From an uncultured archaeon (GTDB lineage Archaea > Nanobdellota > Nanobdellia > Woesearchaeales > ARS49): DNA of 33,266 bases. Position numbers and translations under genes: made by a program. The notes under the pieces are model-generated. The model was given only the letters and a program-made list of their open reading frames with translations, had not been told where the DNA came from and did not search any database. This document shows, piece by piece, positions 13,978 through 21,160 of this stretch (position 1 is its first letter; every line of letters begins with the position of its first letter). The DNA lies in contig CABMGU010000034.1 in assembly GCA_902385765.1 (NCBI GenBank), positions 1 through 33,266 of the forward strand, in the 5' to 3' direction.

Positions 13978-14346
13978 CTATTTTTCCTTAGAAACCTTAT
14001 AGAGATAACAGCTCAGACAACCGTTATTGCAGTCCAAAGAATCATCTGCATACCTGCCTTCCAATTTTATCAAATCAGTAACAATATTCCTGACGCCCTG
14101 ACCCTTCTCAGTCAAACGATACATCACCCGGATAGGCGGGGTTTTTGATATGATTGCCTTCCTAATAAGACCGGTTTCCTCCATCTCCTCCAAGCGCCTT
14201 GACAGAACAGCAGGACTTATTTTCGACATCTTATGCAGCATCCCGTTAAAACCGTGCTGGCCGTTGCACGCGATTTCCTGGAATATCTCAAGAGTCCATT
14301 TCTTGCCAAAAAGCTTAACCGTTTTGTATACGGGACATTCAGACAT
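13978..14346 (-). CDS. HxlR-family transcriptional regulator
   Basis: I use ATG 14346, preceded by GTGAGGTAG, rather than a GTG further upstream. The 122-residue winged helix has the HxlR pattern: CPVYKTVKLFGKKWTLEIFQ (conserved N-terminal Cys then GGKW), HGFNGMLHKMSKISPAVLSRRLEEMEETGL (recognition helices) and YRLTEKGQGVRNIV (wing and dimer helix). The C-terminus carries a CNNGCLSC cluster, which with Cys5 could sense redox or bind metal; this is inferred. A perfect inverted repeat upstream (14435-14459) overlaps a TATA box and is a likely self-operator. Confidence 0.9.
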   Translation of the reverse strand: MSECPVYKTVKLFGKKWTLEIFQEIACNGQHGFNGMLHKMSKISPAVLSRRLEEMEETGLIRKAIISKTPPIRVMYRLTEKGQGVRNIVTDLIKLEGRYADDSLDCNNGCLSCYLYKVSKEK

Positions 14347-14434
14347 AGCTACCTCACACCTTCGCCAGCGAGAAACCAATTAAAAAACGACCTTGTTGCT
14401 ACCATCACGTCAATCACCTATCCTGTTTACTCAA

Positions 14435-14459
14435 GCAACTTTATAAATGTGAAAGTTGC
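14435..14459 (-). promoter_or_regulatory. TATA box inside inverted repeat (HxlR operator)
   Basis: GCAACTTT (14435-14442) and AAAGTTGC (14452-14459) form a perfect 8-bp inverted repeat separated by 9 nt. The repeat overlaps TTTATAAATG (14440-14449), which on the minus strand is the TATA box for the HxlR gene starting at 14346. A dimeric regulator bound here would block TBP, so autorepression is a natural reading. Confidence 0.6.
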
Positions 14460-14501
14460 CAAAAAGATAGTTGAAATAAAATAAACACATTTTGTGCCAA
14501 C

Positions 14502-14511
14502 ATTTAAATAC
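14502..14511 (+). promoter_or_regulatory. TATA box of M16 operon
   Basis: ATTTAAATAC lies upstream of the M16 peptidase genes. The expected transcription start (about 14530) leaves a 5' leader of about 60 nt before ATG 14593, or 15 nt before a possible TTG start at 14545. Confidence 0.45.
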
Positions 14512-14592
14512 ATTACAAAATATGTATTTCCAAAAAGAGACGAGTTGAAAGCAAAAGATTTCCGCGAGCCTCTTTTTTCAGAGAAAAAAGAG

Positions 14593-15408
14593 ATGAAATA
14601 CACTAAAAGATTCATGAAAAGACTAGCCATAGGAGCAGTCCTATTACTAATAGTTCTAAGCGGGCTTGCATACTATTACAGAAACCCGGTAAAGCTCGTA
14701 GACGTGCCACTGACATCTTTGCAGGAAAAACTGGACGTTACAAAACTCGACAACGGAATGACCGTCACCATAAAAGAAATGAAAGCAGTACCGCTTGTCA
14801 CAATACAATTCTGGGTGCACGTCGGCTCAAAAAACGAGCCAGAACAATACAGAGGAATCGCACACATCTTCGAGCACATCTGGTTCAAAGGAACAGCAAC
14901 ACAGCCGGTAGGAAGCTTCCACAAAAGAGTCGAGTCATTGGGAGGAGAACTAAACGCGATGACCTCGCAGGACTGGACAATGTACTACGTAACAGTCCCG
15001 TCAGACAAATTTGACGAAATCTTCCCATACATGACTGACTTGCTGCTCAACCCGGCTTTTGACAACAACGAAATCGAAAAAGAGAAAAAAGTGGTACTGG
15101 AAGAGCAAAGCTTCAGCTTCAACGAACCTGAAAAGTTCCTTGACGACCAATTCGGACTGTTGCTGGTAGACAAGCACCCCTACAGGAACCCAGTCATAGG
15201 CTACAAAAATACCATCTCAGCAGCAAACAGGGAAGAAATCATAAACTTCTACAAAACCTGGTACGTGCCAAACAACATGAACATAATAGTCGTTGGCAAC
15301 ATAAACAAGGAAAAAACACTTGAAAAAATCAAACAAGCATTCGCAGGCTTCAAACAACAAGAACTGCCAGCACTGGACTTACCAAAAGAAAGCCCATTAT
15401 CACAATAA
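14593..15408 (+). CDS. M16 metallopeptidase, N-terminal part (ends at in-frame TAA)
   Basis: N-terminal half of an M16B zinc peptidase. ATG 14593 gives a short basic tail and one membrane span (LAIGAVLLLIVLSGLAYYY), then TKLDNGMTVTIKEMKAVPLV, the inverted zinc motif HIFEHIWFKG (HxxEH) and, about 75 residues on, EIEKEKKVVLEEQ with the third ligand Glu, followed by FYKTWYVPNNMNIIVVGNI. The frame stops at TAA 15406 in the linker between the two M16 domains; the same frame continues without loss after the stop at 15409. Either a nonsense mutation, a sequence error, or readthrough. Start is uncertain (TTG 14545 possible). It pairs with the inactive M16 subunit downstream. Confidence 0.8.
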   Translation: MKYTKRFMKRLAIGAVLLLIVLSGLAYYYRNPVKLVDVPLTSLQEKLDVTKLDNGMTVTIKEMKAVPLVTIQFWVHVGSKNEPEQYRGIAHIFEHIWFKGTATQPVGSFHKRVESLGGELNAMTSQDWTMYYVTVPSDKFDEIFPYMTDLLLNPAFDNNEIEKEKKVVLEEQSFSFNEPEKFLDDQFGLLLVDKHPYRNPVIGYKNTISAANREEIINFYKTWYVPNNMNIIVVGNINKEKTLEKIKQAFAGFKQQELPALDLPKESPLSQ

Positions 15409-15945
15409 AAATACAACAGCAGCTACAAAGACATAGGATACACATACATCGCAATAGGATTCACAGGACCGGGCTCAAAAAACCCGGACAGATACGCAAT
15501 GGAAGTCCTGAATACCATATTCTCTTCAGGAGACAGCTCAAGACTGCAACAAATCGTCAAACAACAAAAGAACCTCATAACAAAAGGAACAAGCGTGTTC
15601 GTTCCATTAAACGACTTTGGAGTATTTGAAGCAGTCACCACAGTAGAGCCTCAAAAAGCAGGCCTTGCAAAAGCAGAACTAATCCTTCAATTAAACAGGT
15701 TCAAAACAGAGTATGTAACTGACGAAGAGCTCGAAAGAGCAAAAATGAACATACGCGCGGACAAAGTCAGAAAACAGGAAGAGATATTCCAGGTAGGAAT
15801 GGATATCGGACAGGCGTGGATTGACGGAGAGGATTATTCTGAATTCATCACAAAAATAAACGCAGTAAGCAAGGAAGACATCAGAAAAGCCGCACAAAAA
15901 TACTTCACAGCATACGCAATGTATGAACTAAAACCAAAACTATGA
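15409..15945 (+). pseudogene. M16 metallopeptidase, C-terminal part (same frame after TAA)
   Basis: This continues the frame of the M16 gene directly after TAA 15406. The first codons after the stop already read as M16 domain 2 (SYKDIGYTYIAIGFTGPG, then YAMEVLNTIFSSGDSSRL, the usual LG.GMSSRL). The first ATG (15499) is 30 codons inside the domain and has no convincing ribosome site, so independent translation of a folded domain is doubtful. The rest is intact to the stop at 15943, which overlaps the next ATG. The good preservation argues for a very recent mutation, a base-call error or stop readthrough. Confidence 0.75.
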
Positions 15946-17252
15946 GAAAGACAGCAATATTACTATTATTACTGGCAGCCTGCACAAGCGTAAGCTATCA
16001 AGAGCACACAGATGCAGGAAGCAAATATGTCCTAAACAACGGAATGATAGTGCTGCTCAAAGAAAACCCGGATACCGGAATGGTCGGGATAGACCTGATG
16101 CTGAAGAAAACAATAGGAGCTGACGGCGACAAGCAGGGACTCGGATATTTCACAAACAGATTATTGCTGGCAGGAACAGAAAAAAGAACAAGAGAACAAA
16201 TAGTAAAGGAAATAGAATCAAAAGGCGGAACAATAAAAGCAAGAACATACGACGAATCAAACGAGATAGTCATAGAAATACCAAGCGATAGCTTAAGCCT
16301 GGCCTCGGATATTCTGCAGGACGTAATACTGCATCCGACATTCCCTCCTGAAGAAATAGAAAAAGAACGAGCACTAATGATTGGAGAACTGGAATCCAAA
16401 AAAGACCAGCCAGTAGTGATGAACGAAGAATTGTTCATGAAAACAATGTACGCAGGATACCCATACCAGCACCCAGTAGACGGCTACGTTGAAACCGTCA
16501 AGGCAATAACACGAGACGACATAATAAACCATTACAAAACCTGGTATGTGCCAAACAGGATAATTCTCGCAATCGTGGGAAACATCAAGGAAAAACAAAC
16601 AATCAAGGCACTCAATTACCTGTTTGGAAAAATGAAACCAGCCCAGACACCCCCAGAAGGAACATTCGAAATGCCGATAAGAGTAGAATCAAAAACGAAC
16701 ACGCAAAACATGAACACAGAAAGCTACTACATACAATACGGATACCAACTGGTTCCTGCAGTTCATCCTGACTTCATCAAAATAAGAATGACAAACGCAA
16801 TACTCGGCTCAGGCTCTGGAAGCAGGCTATTTTACGAATTAAGGGACAAACAGGCACTCGCGTACAGCGTGTACTCAATCGCGCCAAGCACAAGAAGCAC
16901 GGGATTCGTAAAAATCAGCATGGTAACAGGACCTGAAAAATTAAACGCTTCAATAGAAGGCATAAAAGAGCAGATTGGCCTGCTGAAAACAGAAGACGTG
17001 CCAGAAGAAGAAATGAAAACAGTCAAACAAAAACTCAGAGGATTCTTCTTCTTAGACCACCAAAGAACCACAGACCAGGCAAACTACCTCGCACTCTACG
17101 AAACAACAGGATACGGATACCATTACGATGTCGAATACCCTGACAAACTCGACAAAGTAACCGCTCCCGAAGTCAAATACGTTGCAAACACGTATTTCAA
17201 CAATCCAGTAATAGCAATAGTAGGACCGTTTGAAGGCGGAAAAATAGAGTAG
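15942..17252 (+). CDS. M16 peptidase-like, non-catalytic partner lipoprotein
   Basis: A 436-residue two-domain M16 protein. The N-terminus is a signal peptide with lipobox (LLLLLAAC), placing it outside and lipid-anchored. The domain opens YVLNNGMIVLLKENPDTGMV, but the zinc motif HxxEH is replaced by YFTNR (GLGYFTNRLLLAG), so it cannot bind catalytic zinc. Later motifs are normal: HYKTWYVPNRIILAIVGNI, ILGSGSGSRLFYELRDKQALAYSV. Active plus degenerate M16 pairs form heterodimers such as MPP beta/alpha, and the ATGA overlap with the upstream catalytic gene fits that arrangement. Probably degrades or processes peptides at the cell surface. Confidence 0.9.
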   Translation: MRKTAILLLLLAACTSVSYQEHTDAGSKYVLNNGMIVLLKENPDTGMVGIDLMLKKTIGADGDKQGLGYFTNRLLLAGTEKRTREQIVKEIESKGGTIKARTYDESNEIVIEIPSDSLSLASDILQDVILHPTFPPEEIEKERALMIGELESKKDQPVVMNEELFMKTMYAGYPYQHPVDGYVETVKAITRDDIINHYKTWYVPNRIILAIVGNIKEKQTIKALNYLFGKMKPAQTPPEGTFEMPIRVESKTNTQNMNTESYYIQYGYQLVPAVHPDFIKIRMTNAILGSGSGSRLFYELRDKQALAYSVYSIAPSTRSTGFVKISMVTGPEKLNASIEGIKEQIGLLKTEDVPEEEMKTVKQKLRGFFFLDHQRTTDQANYLALYETTGYGYHYDVEYPDKLDKVTAPEVKYVANTYFNNPVIAIVGPFEGGKIE

Positions 17253-17257
17253 AAAGA

Positions 17258-17292
17258 TTTATATATCATAAGATATCATGGTTTAATGATAT
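17258..17292 (+). promoter_or_regulatory. TATA box and repeats at toxin-antitoxin promoter
   Basis: TTTATATATC (17258-17267) is a TATA box about 28 nt before ATG 17291, so the transcript is probably leaderless. ATATCAT occurs at 17263-17269 and 17273-17279, and its inverse ATGATAT at 17286-17292 overlaps the start codon. These three 7-mers surround the transcription start and are a probable operator for the AbrB-type antitoxin. Confidence 0.55.
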
Positions 17293-17503
17293 GGCAGAAT
17301 TAGATGTTGAAACTAAAAAATGGGGAGATTCTATGGCAATTATAATACCAAAACCCATAGTTGAAGCCGAACGAATAAAGCTAAATCAAAAAATTCACAT
17401 AATAATACACAAAGAAACAGACCTCTCAGACCTGTTTGGAAAATTCAAAACAAGCAAGACCGCCCAACAATTAAAGGACGAAGCCCGAAAGGACTGGACG
17501 TAA
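17291..17503 (+). CDS. AbrB/VapB-type antitoxin
   Basis: 70 residues: an N-terminal AbrB/MazE swapped-hairpin domain (ETKKWGDSMAIIIPKPIVEAERIKLNQ, where WG.S..+.IP is the DNA-binding signature) and a C-terminal toxin-binding tail (DLFGKFKTSKTAQQLKDEAR, close to tails of archaeal VapB antitoxins). It would bind and neutralise the PIN toxin encoded 2 nt downstream and repress its own promoter at the repeats in 17263-17292. Confidence 0.85.
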   Translation: MAELDVETKKWGDSMAIIIPKPIVEAERIKLNQKIHIIIHKETDLSDLFGKFKTSKTAQQLKDEARKDWT

Positions 17504-17505
17504 AT

Positions 17506-17868
17506 ATGCAGTTCTTTGAAACGTACGCATTATACCAGATTGCGAAAGGCGCGGAAAGCTATGCCCAATTCGTAAAACACGCACGACTTGCCACCACCAT
17601 TCTCAATCTATACGAAATGTATTATGTACTCTGCAAAGAAAACCAAGAAAGCCTGGCAGACAAGTTGTTCGAACGACTGCTACCATACTGCATCGACGTA
17701 TTGCCTGAAGATATTAAACCAGCAGCACAATTCAGGCTGAAACACGCAAAACTCGGCTTTTCTTACATTGACGCACTCGGATACACCATTTCACTTCGTT
17801 CCGGACTGCAGTTCCTGACAGGCGATGATGCTTTCAAAAACTTTGATCAGGTAACTTTTATCAAGTAA
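17506..17868 (+). CDS. PIN-domain toxin (VapC-like)
   Basis: 120 residues of PIN fold: first acidic strand MQFFETYALYQIAKG, second acidic residue in TILNLYEMYYVL (Glu), third in FSYIDALGYTIS (Asp) and fourth in FLTGDDAFKNF (Asp). PIN toxins are Mg-dependent RNases. The first catalytic position, usually Asp (FFDTYAL), is Glu here, which might lower activity. It directly follows the AbrB antitoxin gene as in standard vapBC pairs. Confidence 0.85.
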   Translation: MQFFETYALYQIAKGAESYAQFVKHARLATTILNLYEMYYVLCKENQESLADKLFERLLPYCIDVLPEDIKPAAQFRLKHAKLGFSYIDALGYTISLRSGLQFLTGDDAFKNFDQVTFIK

Positions 17869-17878
17869 TTCCAGTAAA

Positions 17879-17888
17879 CTTTTTATAC
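17879..17888 (+). promoter_or_regulatory. TATA box of tRNA-Gly
   Basis: CTTTTTATAC is about 30 nt before the first base of tRNA-Gly, the normal archaeal spacing. Confidence 0.5.
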
Positions 17889-17913
17889 AGGCCATTTGAA
17901 AAGCAATATTATC

Positions 17914-18038
17914 GCGCCAGTGGTCTAGCGGTTATGACACTGCCTTGCCATTTGCGCTCATACGGCAGTAACAGCATATGCAAAAGCCGGATGAGCAGCA
18001 AAGAGGCAGTTGCCCGAGTTCGAATCTCGGCTGGCGCA
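17914..18038 (+). tRNA. tRNA-Gly(GCC) with intron
   Basis: Acceptor GCGCCAG/CTGGCGC with A73 at 18038; D-arm GTCTAGCGGTTATGAC; T-arm CCGAG-TTCGAAT-CTCGG. The anticodon stem CTGCC (17940-17944) pairs with GGCAG (18005-18009), with anticodon GCC at 17947-17949. A 53-nt intron (about 17951-18003) follows position 37, the standard archaeal site. TTTGCGCTCAT at its 5' end pairs with ATGAGC-A-GCAAA at its 3' end, giving the helix that presents the bulge-helix-bulge to the splicing endonuclease. The last base is shared with an in-frame ATG of the next gene. Confidence 0.93.
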
Positions 18039-18079
18039 TGAACGCAACATTTTTAAAAGCCACTATCATAATTGATAGC

Positions 18080-18856
18080 GTGAAATTCGCAAAAAGCCTG
18101 GTGATACTATCTGTAGCAATATTAATTGCCGCCACATTCTTCTATTTCACACGCGAAGACCTGACGTCAATCGGCGATACGACCTTTGTTCTTGTCTCAC
18201 TGATAGCAGCAATACTGCTGTGGATTACGGCGTTCAGAATCAAGTTTGAAGATGAACGCGCAGTCTGGAGACGCATGGCAATAGCAACAACGTTCGATTT
18301 CCTGGGAGAAGCATACTGGGCATACTACGAAATATTCAAAGGAATAGAACTACCCAGCCCTTCAATAGCAGACATATTCTGGATCACATCATATCTAATA
18401 TTCATTTTCGCATTATGGGCGCAGTTAAAAATAATGTTTGCACCAACAAGAAAACTCATTGCAGGATTAACTGTCGGTTTGCTTGCCCTTCTTGCAATCA
18501 CATACTTATTCGTGAAAGACATCGCAATACAAGGCATCACTTTTTCCACGCTAATCGACTTCATTTATCCATACATTGATGTAGTCCACATAACTTTAGT
18601 CATACTCATCCTAATACCACTGTGGCGCATACACAGCAAGCTTTCCACACCTTGGCTGCTATTATGTACAAGCTATTTGGCATTCATAACATACGATTTC
18701 ACATACGCATACCTGCGCGTATTCGCAGAATACTATACTGGCGCAACAATAGACTTAATCTATGCTTTAGGATACATCTTGCTCGGCATCGCAGGATATA
18801 CAAAACTAACAAGTACAGAGGTGCAAAGTGCAACTAGAACAACTCGCAATCGTTAA
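18080..18856 (+). CDS. Multi-span membrane sensor module
   Basis: I prefer GTG 18080, about 27 nt after TTTTTAAAAG (18050-18059), which suggests a leaderless message; an in-frame ATG at 18038 uses the last base of tRNA-Gly. The 258-residue protein has about seven or eight membrane helices (for example FAKSLVILSVAILIAATFFY, FVLVSLIAAILLWITAF, LIAGLTVGLLALLAITYLF). The segment WAYYEIFKGIELPSPSIADI matches the membrane sensor region often found before PAS, GGDEF or kinase domains (WA.YE...G...P.PS.AD.). Here it stands alone, so it may pass its signal to the KaiC/kinase genes downstream. It overlaps the next gene by 29 nt. Confidence 0.75.
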   Translation: MKFAKSLVILSVAILIAATFFYFTREDLTSIGDTTFVLVSLIAAILLWITAFRIKFEDERAVWRRMAIATTFDFLGEAYWAYYEIFKGIELPSPSIADIFWITSYLIFIFALWAQLKIMFAPTRKLIAGLTVGLLALLAITYLFVKDIAIQGITFSTLIDFIYPYIDVVHITLVILILIPLWRIHSKLSTPWLLLCTSYLAFITYDFTYAYLRVFAEYYTGATIDLIYALGYILLGIAGYTKLTSTEVQSATRTTRNR

Positions 18857-19337
18857 AACCACCCATCAAGGAGAAATAACTGCGTACGTCCTGAAAAGCG
18901 AGAAGATACATCCGCAAACCTTAGAACTAATAAGAAAAAACAAAAATGCTCCAGGACTGATAGTATGCATAACAAGACCGGCAGAAGAACTTCTTAAAGA
19001 ACTGAAGATTAAGACCAACGTACTACTCATAGACGTCTACGGCAAGACAGAATCACCGCAAGTCATTTCCATACCAGACCCCGCAGCACTGACAGAATTA
19101 AGCATAGCAATAACACAAGCATTACAAGCGCTTCCAGAAAAAAGAAAATACCTGATTATCGAAGGGCTCGGAGGATTAACAATATACAACAACCCCATAA
19201 TTGTACAACGATTCGTACAATTCATTTTCTCGAAAATGCGAACGTGGAACATCTGCGCATATATCCTCACAGACAGCACAACCGAAATCTCAACACTCTC
19301 GCTCATCAAGCAAAACGCTGACAAAGTAAAAGAATAA
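18828..19337 (+). CDS. RecA/KaiC-like protein without P-loop (paralog 1)
   Basis: Starts at GTG 18828 after GAGGTG (18818-18823). The 169-residue soluble protein has the order of a RecA/KaiC core from the switch strand on: VLLIDVYGKTESP, DPAALTELSIAITQALQAL, the Walker B-like strand KYLIIEGLGGLTIYNNPIIV and QFIFSKMRTWNICAYILTDS. There is no GxxxxGK[ST], so it should not hydrolyse ATP. It is a paralog of the protein at 20628-21158 (shared plan: IDSL..LLIYN, DP.+LT.+SIAI). Probably an adaptor for the KaiC ATPase encoded next. Confidence 0.7.
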   Translation: MQLEQLAIVKTTHQGEITAYVLKSEKIHPQTLELIRKNKNAPGLIVCITRPAEELLKELKIKTNVLLIDVYGKTESPQVISIPDPAALTELSIAITQALQALPEKRKYLIIEGLGGLTIYNNPIIVQRFVQFIFSKMRTWNICAYILTDSTTEISTLSLIKQNADKVKE

Positions 19338-19355
19338 GTTTTCTGAGAACATTAG

Positions 19356-19365
19356 CTTTAAATAC
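19356..19365 (+). promoter_or_regulatory. TATA box of tRNA-Ile
   Basis: CTTTAAATAC lies about 30 nt before the first base of tRNA-Ile. Confidence 0.5.
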
Positions 19366-19389
19366 CAAAACAGGAGAACTCAAAGCTAC

Positions 19390-19504
19390 GGGCCCGTAGC
19401 TTAGCCTGGTAGAGCATTGGTCTTATATGACCTCAGCCGGGACAAACATTATACCGGCTGACTAAGTCCACCAAGGGTCAGGAGTTCGAATCTCCTCGGG
19501 CCCA
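19390..19504 (+). tRNA. tRNA-Ile(UAU) with intron
   Basis: Acceptor GGGCCCG/CGGGCCC with A73; D-arm GCTTAGCCTGGTAGAGC; T-arm AGGAG-TTCGAAT-CTCCT. The anticodon stem TTGGT (19417-19421) pairs with ACCAA (19470-19474). The loop after splicing reads CTTATAC, anticodon UAU (19424-19426), isoleucine. The intron is about 41 nt (19428-19468) at position 37/38 and contains a perfect 8-bp helix TCAGCCGG/CCGGCTGA. Most archaea read AUA with a CAU anticodon modified to agmatidine; a UAU gene is uncommon. The body otherwise looks like an archaeal tRNA-Ile. Confidence 0.9.
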
Positions 19505-19690
19505 GTTTATTTTCTTATGCTTCGCATTTCAAGGTCTTGTTAAGAGGAGATTCGAAAATGGCATCGAACTGCGGTTCTCGCCACCTCAAGCTTGCTACGC
19601 GAGCTTAAGGTCTCCTCGGGCCCATTTTTAGGCTCCGCGCGGCTCCGCAGCATACAATCACAACACCTGCGGAGTCTTCCTCGGGCCCGG
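19505..19690 (+). repeat. tRNA-Ile tail: two extra 3'-end copies with hairpins
   Basis: TCTCCTCGGGCCCA from the tRNA 3' end (19491-19504) recurs exactly 120 bp on (19611-19624), and TCCTCGGGCCC again at 19678-19688. Between the first two lie ATGC-TTC-GCAT (19517-19527) and a cluster closed by GAGGAGA/TCTCCTC (19544-19550, 19611-19617) with stacked hairpins at 19559-19583 (TGGC..GAAC-TGCG-GTTC..GCCA) and 19584-19610 (CCTcAAGCTtGC with GCgAGCTTaAGG). Between the second and third copies is CTCCGCAG...CTGCGGAG. No gene is credible here. The layout is like repeated insertion at a tRNA 3' end. Confidence 0.75.
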
Positions 19691-19720
19691 TTTTTCTTTA
19701 TAAAGAGCATTTTGGGATAA

Positions 19721-19730
19721 ATTTTTAAAG
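19721..19730 (+). promoter_or_regulatory. TATA box of KaiC operon
   Basis: ATTTTTAAAG is 23-32 nt before ATG 19753, with no ribosome site between, consistent with a leaderless message starting the kaiC-receiver-kinase operon. Confidence 0.5.
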
Positions 19731-19752
19731 AAAGCAAACTAAACACTCATAT

Positions 19753-20631
19753 ATGAAAAAAGAGGAAAAGCACACAATCAAACACAAGGCAAAGCCTTCC
19801 AAGAAGAGTTCAGCCATCGAAGACATCAAGAAACAGATACAACAGAAACTGGCAGAAAAACCAGCCCCTGCACGAATAAAAGTAACAGGAGAAAAATACG
19901 TAGGCACAGGCATCGCAGGACTTGATGAACTATTCATCCACGGAATACCAAAAGGAGTAAGCTCACTCATATGCGGAGGACCAGGAAGCGGAAAAAACAT
20001 ATTCTGCCTGCAAACACTATACGAAGCAGCAAAAGCAGGAGAAAAAGTCTACTACATGACCTTCGAGGAATCACCAGACAGGCTAAGACAGCACATGAGA
20101 GACTTCGGCTGGAACCCAGACCCGCTGGAAAAAGCAGGCAAACTGCTAATCAAAAAGATATCACCTCTGGACGTCACAAGACAGATAGACGCAATGCTTG
20201 AAAAAGCAAAAGGAGAACTGCTCATAGACATCAAACACCTGATAATACCAAAAGGGTTCAACCCAGACAGAATAGCAATAGACTCATTATCAGAAATAGC
20301 ATCAGCATTCTACGGCAAAGAAGAAACATACAGGCTGTACATAGAACAATTGTTCACGCTATTCAGCGAAGTCGGAGCAACAACATTCCTGATATCAGAA
20401 ACACCCGACCCTGTCACAAAACTAACTGCATCAGGCGTTGAAGAATTTTTGGCAGACGGAGTATTCGTAATGTACAACATAAGGCACGGAAACGTCAGAG
20501 AAAGCGCAATAGAAATTCTAAAAATGAGAGGCTCTGGATTCCGCAAGAAAATCGTGCCAATGGAAATCAGGCCAGACCAGGGAATAATAGTCTATCCGGA
20601 ACAGGAAGTCTTCTCAACCGAACTTAAATGA
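19753..20631 (+). CDS. KaiC-like RecA-superfamily ATPase
   Basis: A 292-residue single-domain KaiC-like protein. A Lys-rich N-terminus (1-45) precedes GTGIAGLDELFIHGIPKGVS, typical of KaiC/RadA. Walker A is CGGPGSGKNIFCLQ: the residue after the Lys, normally Ser/Thr and a Mg ligand, is Asn. KVYYMTFEESPDRLRQHMRD carries the paired Glu used as catalytic base in KaiC; Walker B is RIAIDSLSEIAS. The C-terminus has HGNVRESAIEILKMRGSGF, the usual KaiC-family end. Archaeal KaiC-like ATPases have been proposed as signalling hubs linked to sensors and receivers, which matches the genes that follow. The stop overlaps the next ATG (ATGA). Confidence 0.9.
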   Translation: MKKEEKHTIKHKAKPSKKSSAIEDIKKQIQQKLAEKPAPARIKVTGEKYVGTGIAGLDELFIHGIPKGVSSLICGGPGSGKNIFCLQTLYEAAKAGEKVYYMTFEESPDRLRQHMRDFGWNPDPLEKAGKLLIKKISPLDVTRQIDAMLEKAKGELLIDIKHLIIPKGFNPDRIAIDSLSEIASAFYGKEETYRLYIEQLFTLFSEVGATTFLISETPDPVTKLTASGVEEFLADGVFVMYNIRHGNVRESAIEILKMRGSGFRKKIVPMEIRPDQGIIVYPEQEVFSTELK

Positions 20632-21158
20632 TAAAAACCGGACAAATAACGAAAGGCAGAATTTTTTTAGTCATACTGCCCTCACAGGAAATACAGAAAA
20701 ACGTTGACAGCGAAGTAGCACGGCTGGTAAAAAGAGACAAGACCTCAATAGTGTACGTAAGCCTGAACAAGCCATACAGCCTTTTAAGCCAGAGCTGGAA
20801 AAAGAAGAAGATTGGCCTTGACAAAATACTGTTTATTGACTGCCTGACAGCAGGAGTTGTGGAGAAACAAAACGGAAAAAACGTCATCTACGACCTAACT
20901 CCCAACAGCCTGACGTCAATAAGCCTTGCAATCAGCACCTTCCTGAAAAGCGTCAAAGGCAAAAAAGCAATCGTAATGGACTCTTTGAGCACACTTCTGA
21001 TTTACAACGAGCTCAGCATGGTCGCAAGGTTCACAAACGACCTTGTAGAGAAAGCAAGAGCATCACAGGCAAAAGCAATAATATTCACAACAAAACACGA
21101 AGAACTGCTGAACAAAGTCTCACTATTCTTTGACAGGATAATCAAAAAGGAGGGATAA
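20628..21158 (+). CDS. RecA/KaiC-like protein without P-loop (paralog 2)
   Basis: 176 residues, coupled to the KaiC gene by ATGA overlap. The fold order is as in KaiC but without Walker A: GRIFLVILPSQEIQKNVDSE, SIVYVSLNKPYSLLSQSW, KILFIDCLTAGVVE, NSLTSISLAISTFLKSV, a Walker B-like strand KAIVMDSLSTLLIYNELSMV and AKAIIFTTKHEEL. It resembles the protein at 18828-19337. These could form mixed rings with, or dock on, the active KaiC protein. The receiver gene follows after AAGGAGG. Confidence 0.72.
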   Translation: MIKTGQITKGRIFLVILPSQEIQKNVDSEVARLVKRDKTSIVYVSLNKPYSLLSQSWKKKKIGLDKILFIDCLTAGVVEKQNGKNVIYDLTPNSLTSISLAISTFLKSVKGKKAIVMDSLSTLLIYNELSMVARFTNDLVEKARASQAKAIIFTTKHEELLNKVSLFFDRIIKKEG

Positions 21159-21160
21159 AA

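Noticed and set aside
13736..13978. Minus-strand open frame across tRNA-Val and its tail
   Set aside because: It covers a tRNA gene and palindromes, has no ribosome site or TATA box, and no recognisable protein pattern.
19417..19474. Reading tRNA-Ile without an intron
   Set aside because: GGTC-TTATAT-GACC would give a 4-bp stem and 6-nt loop, and the remaining 3' sequence would not fit; TTGGT/ACCAA with an intron fits all arms.
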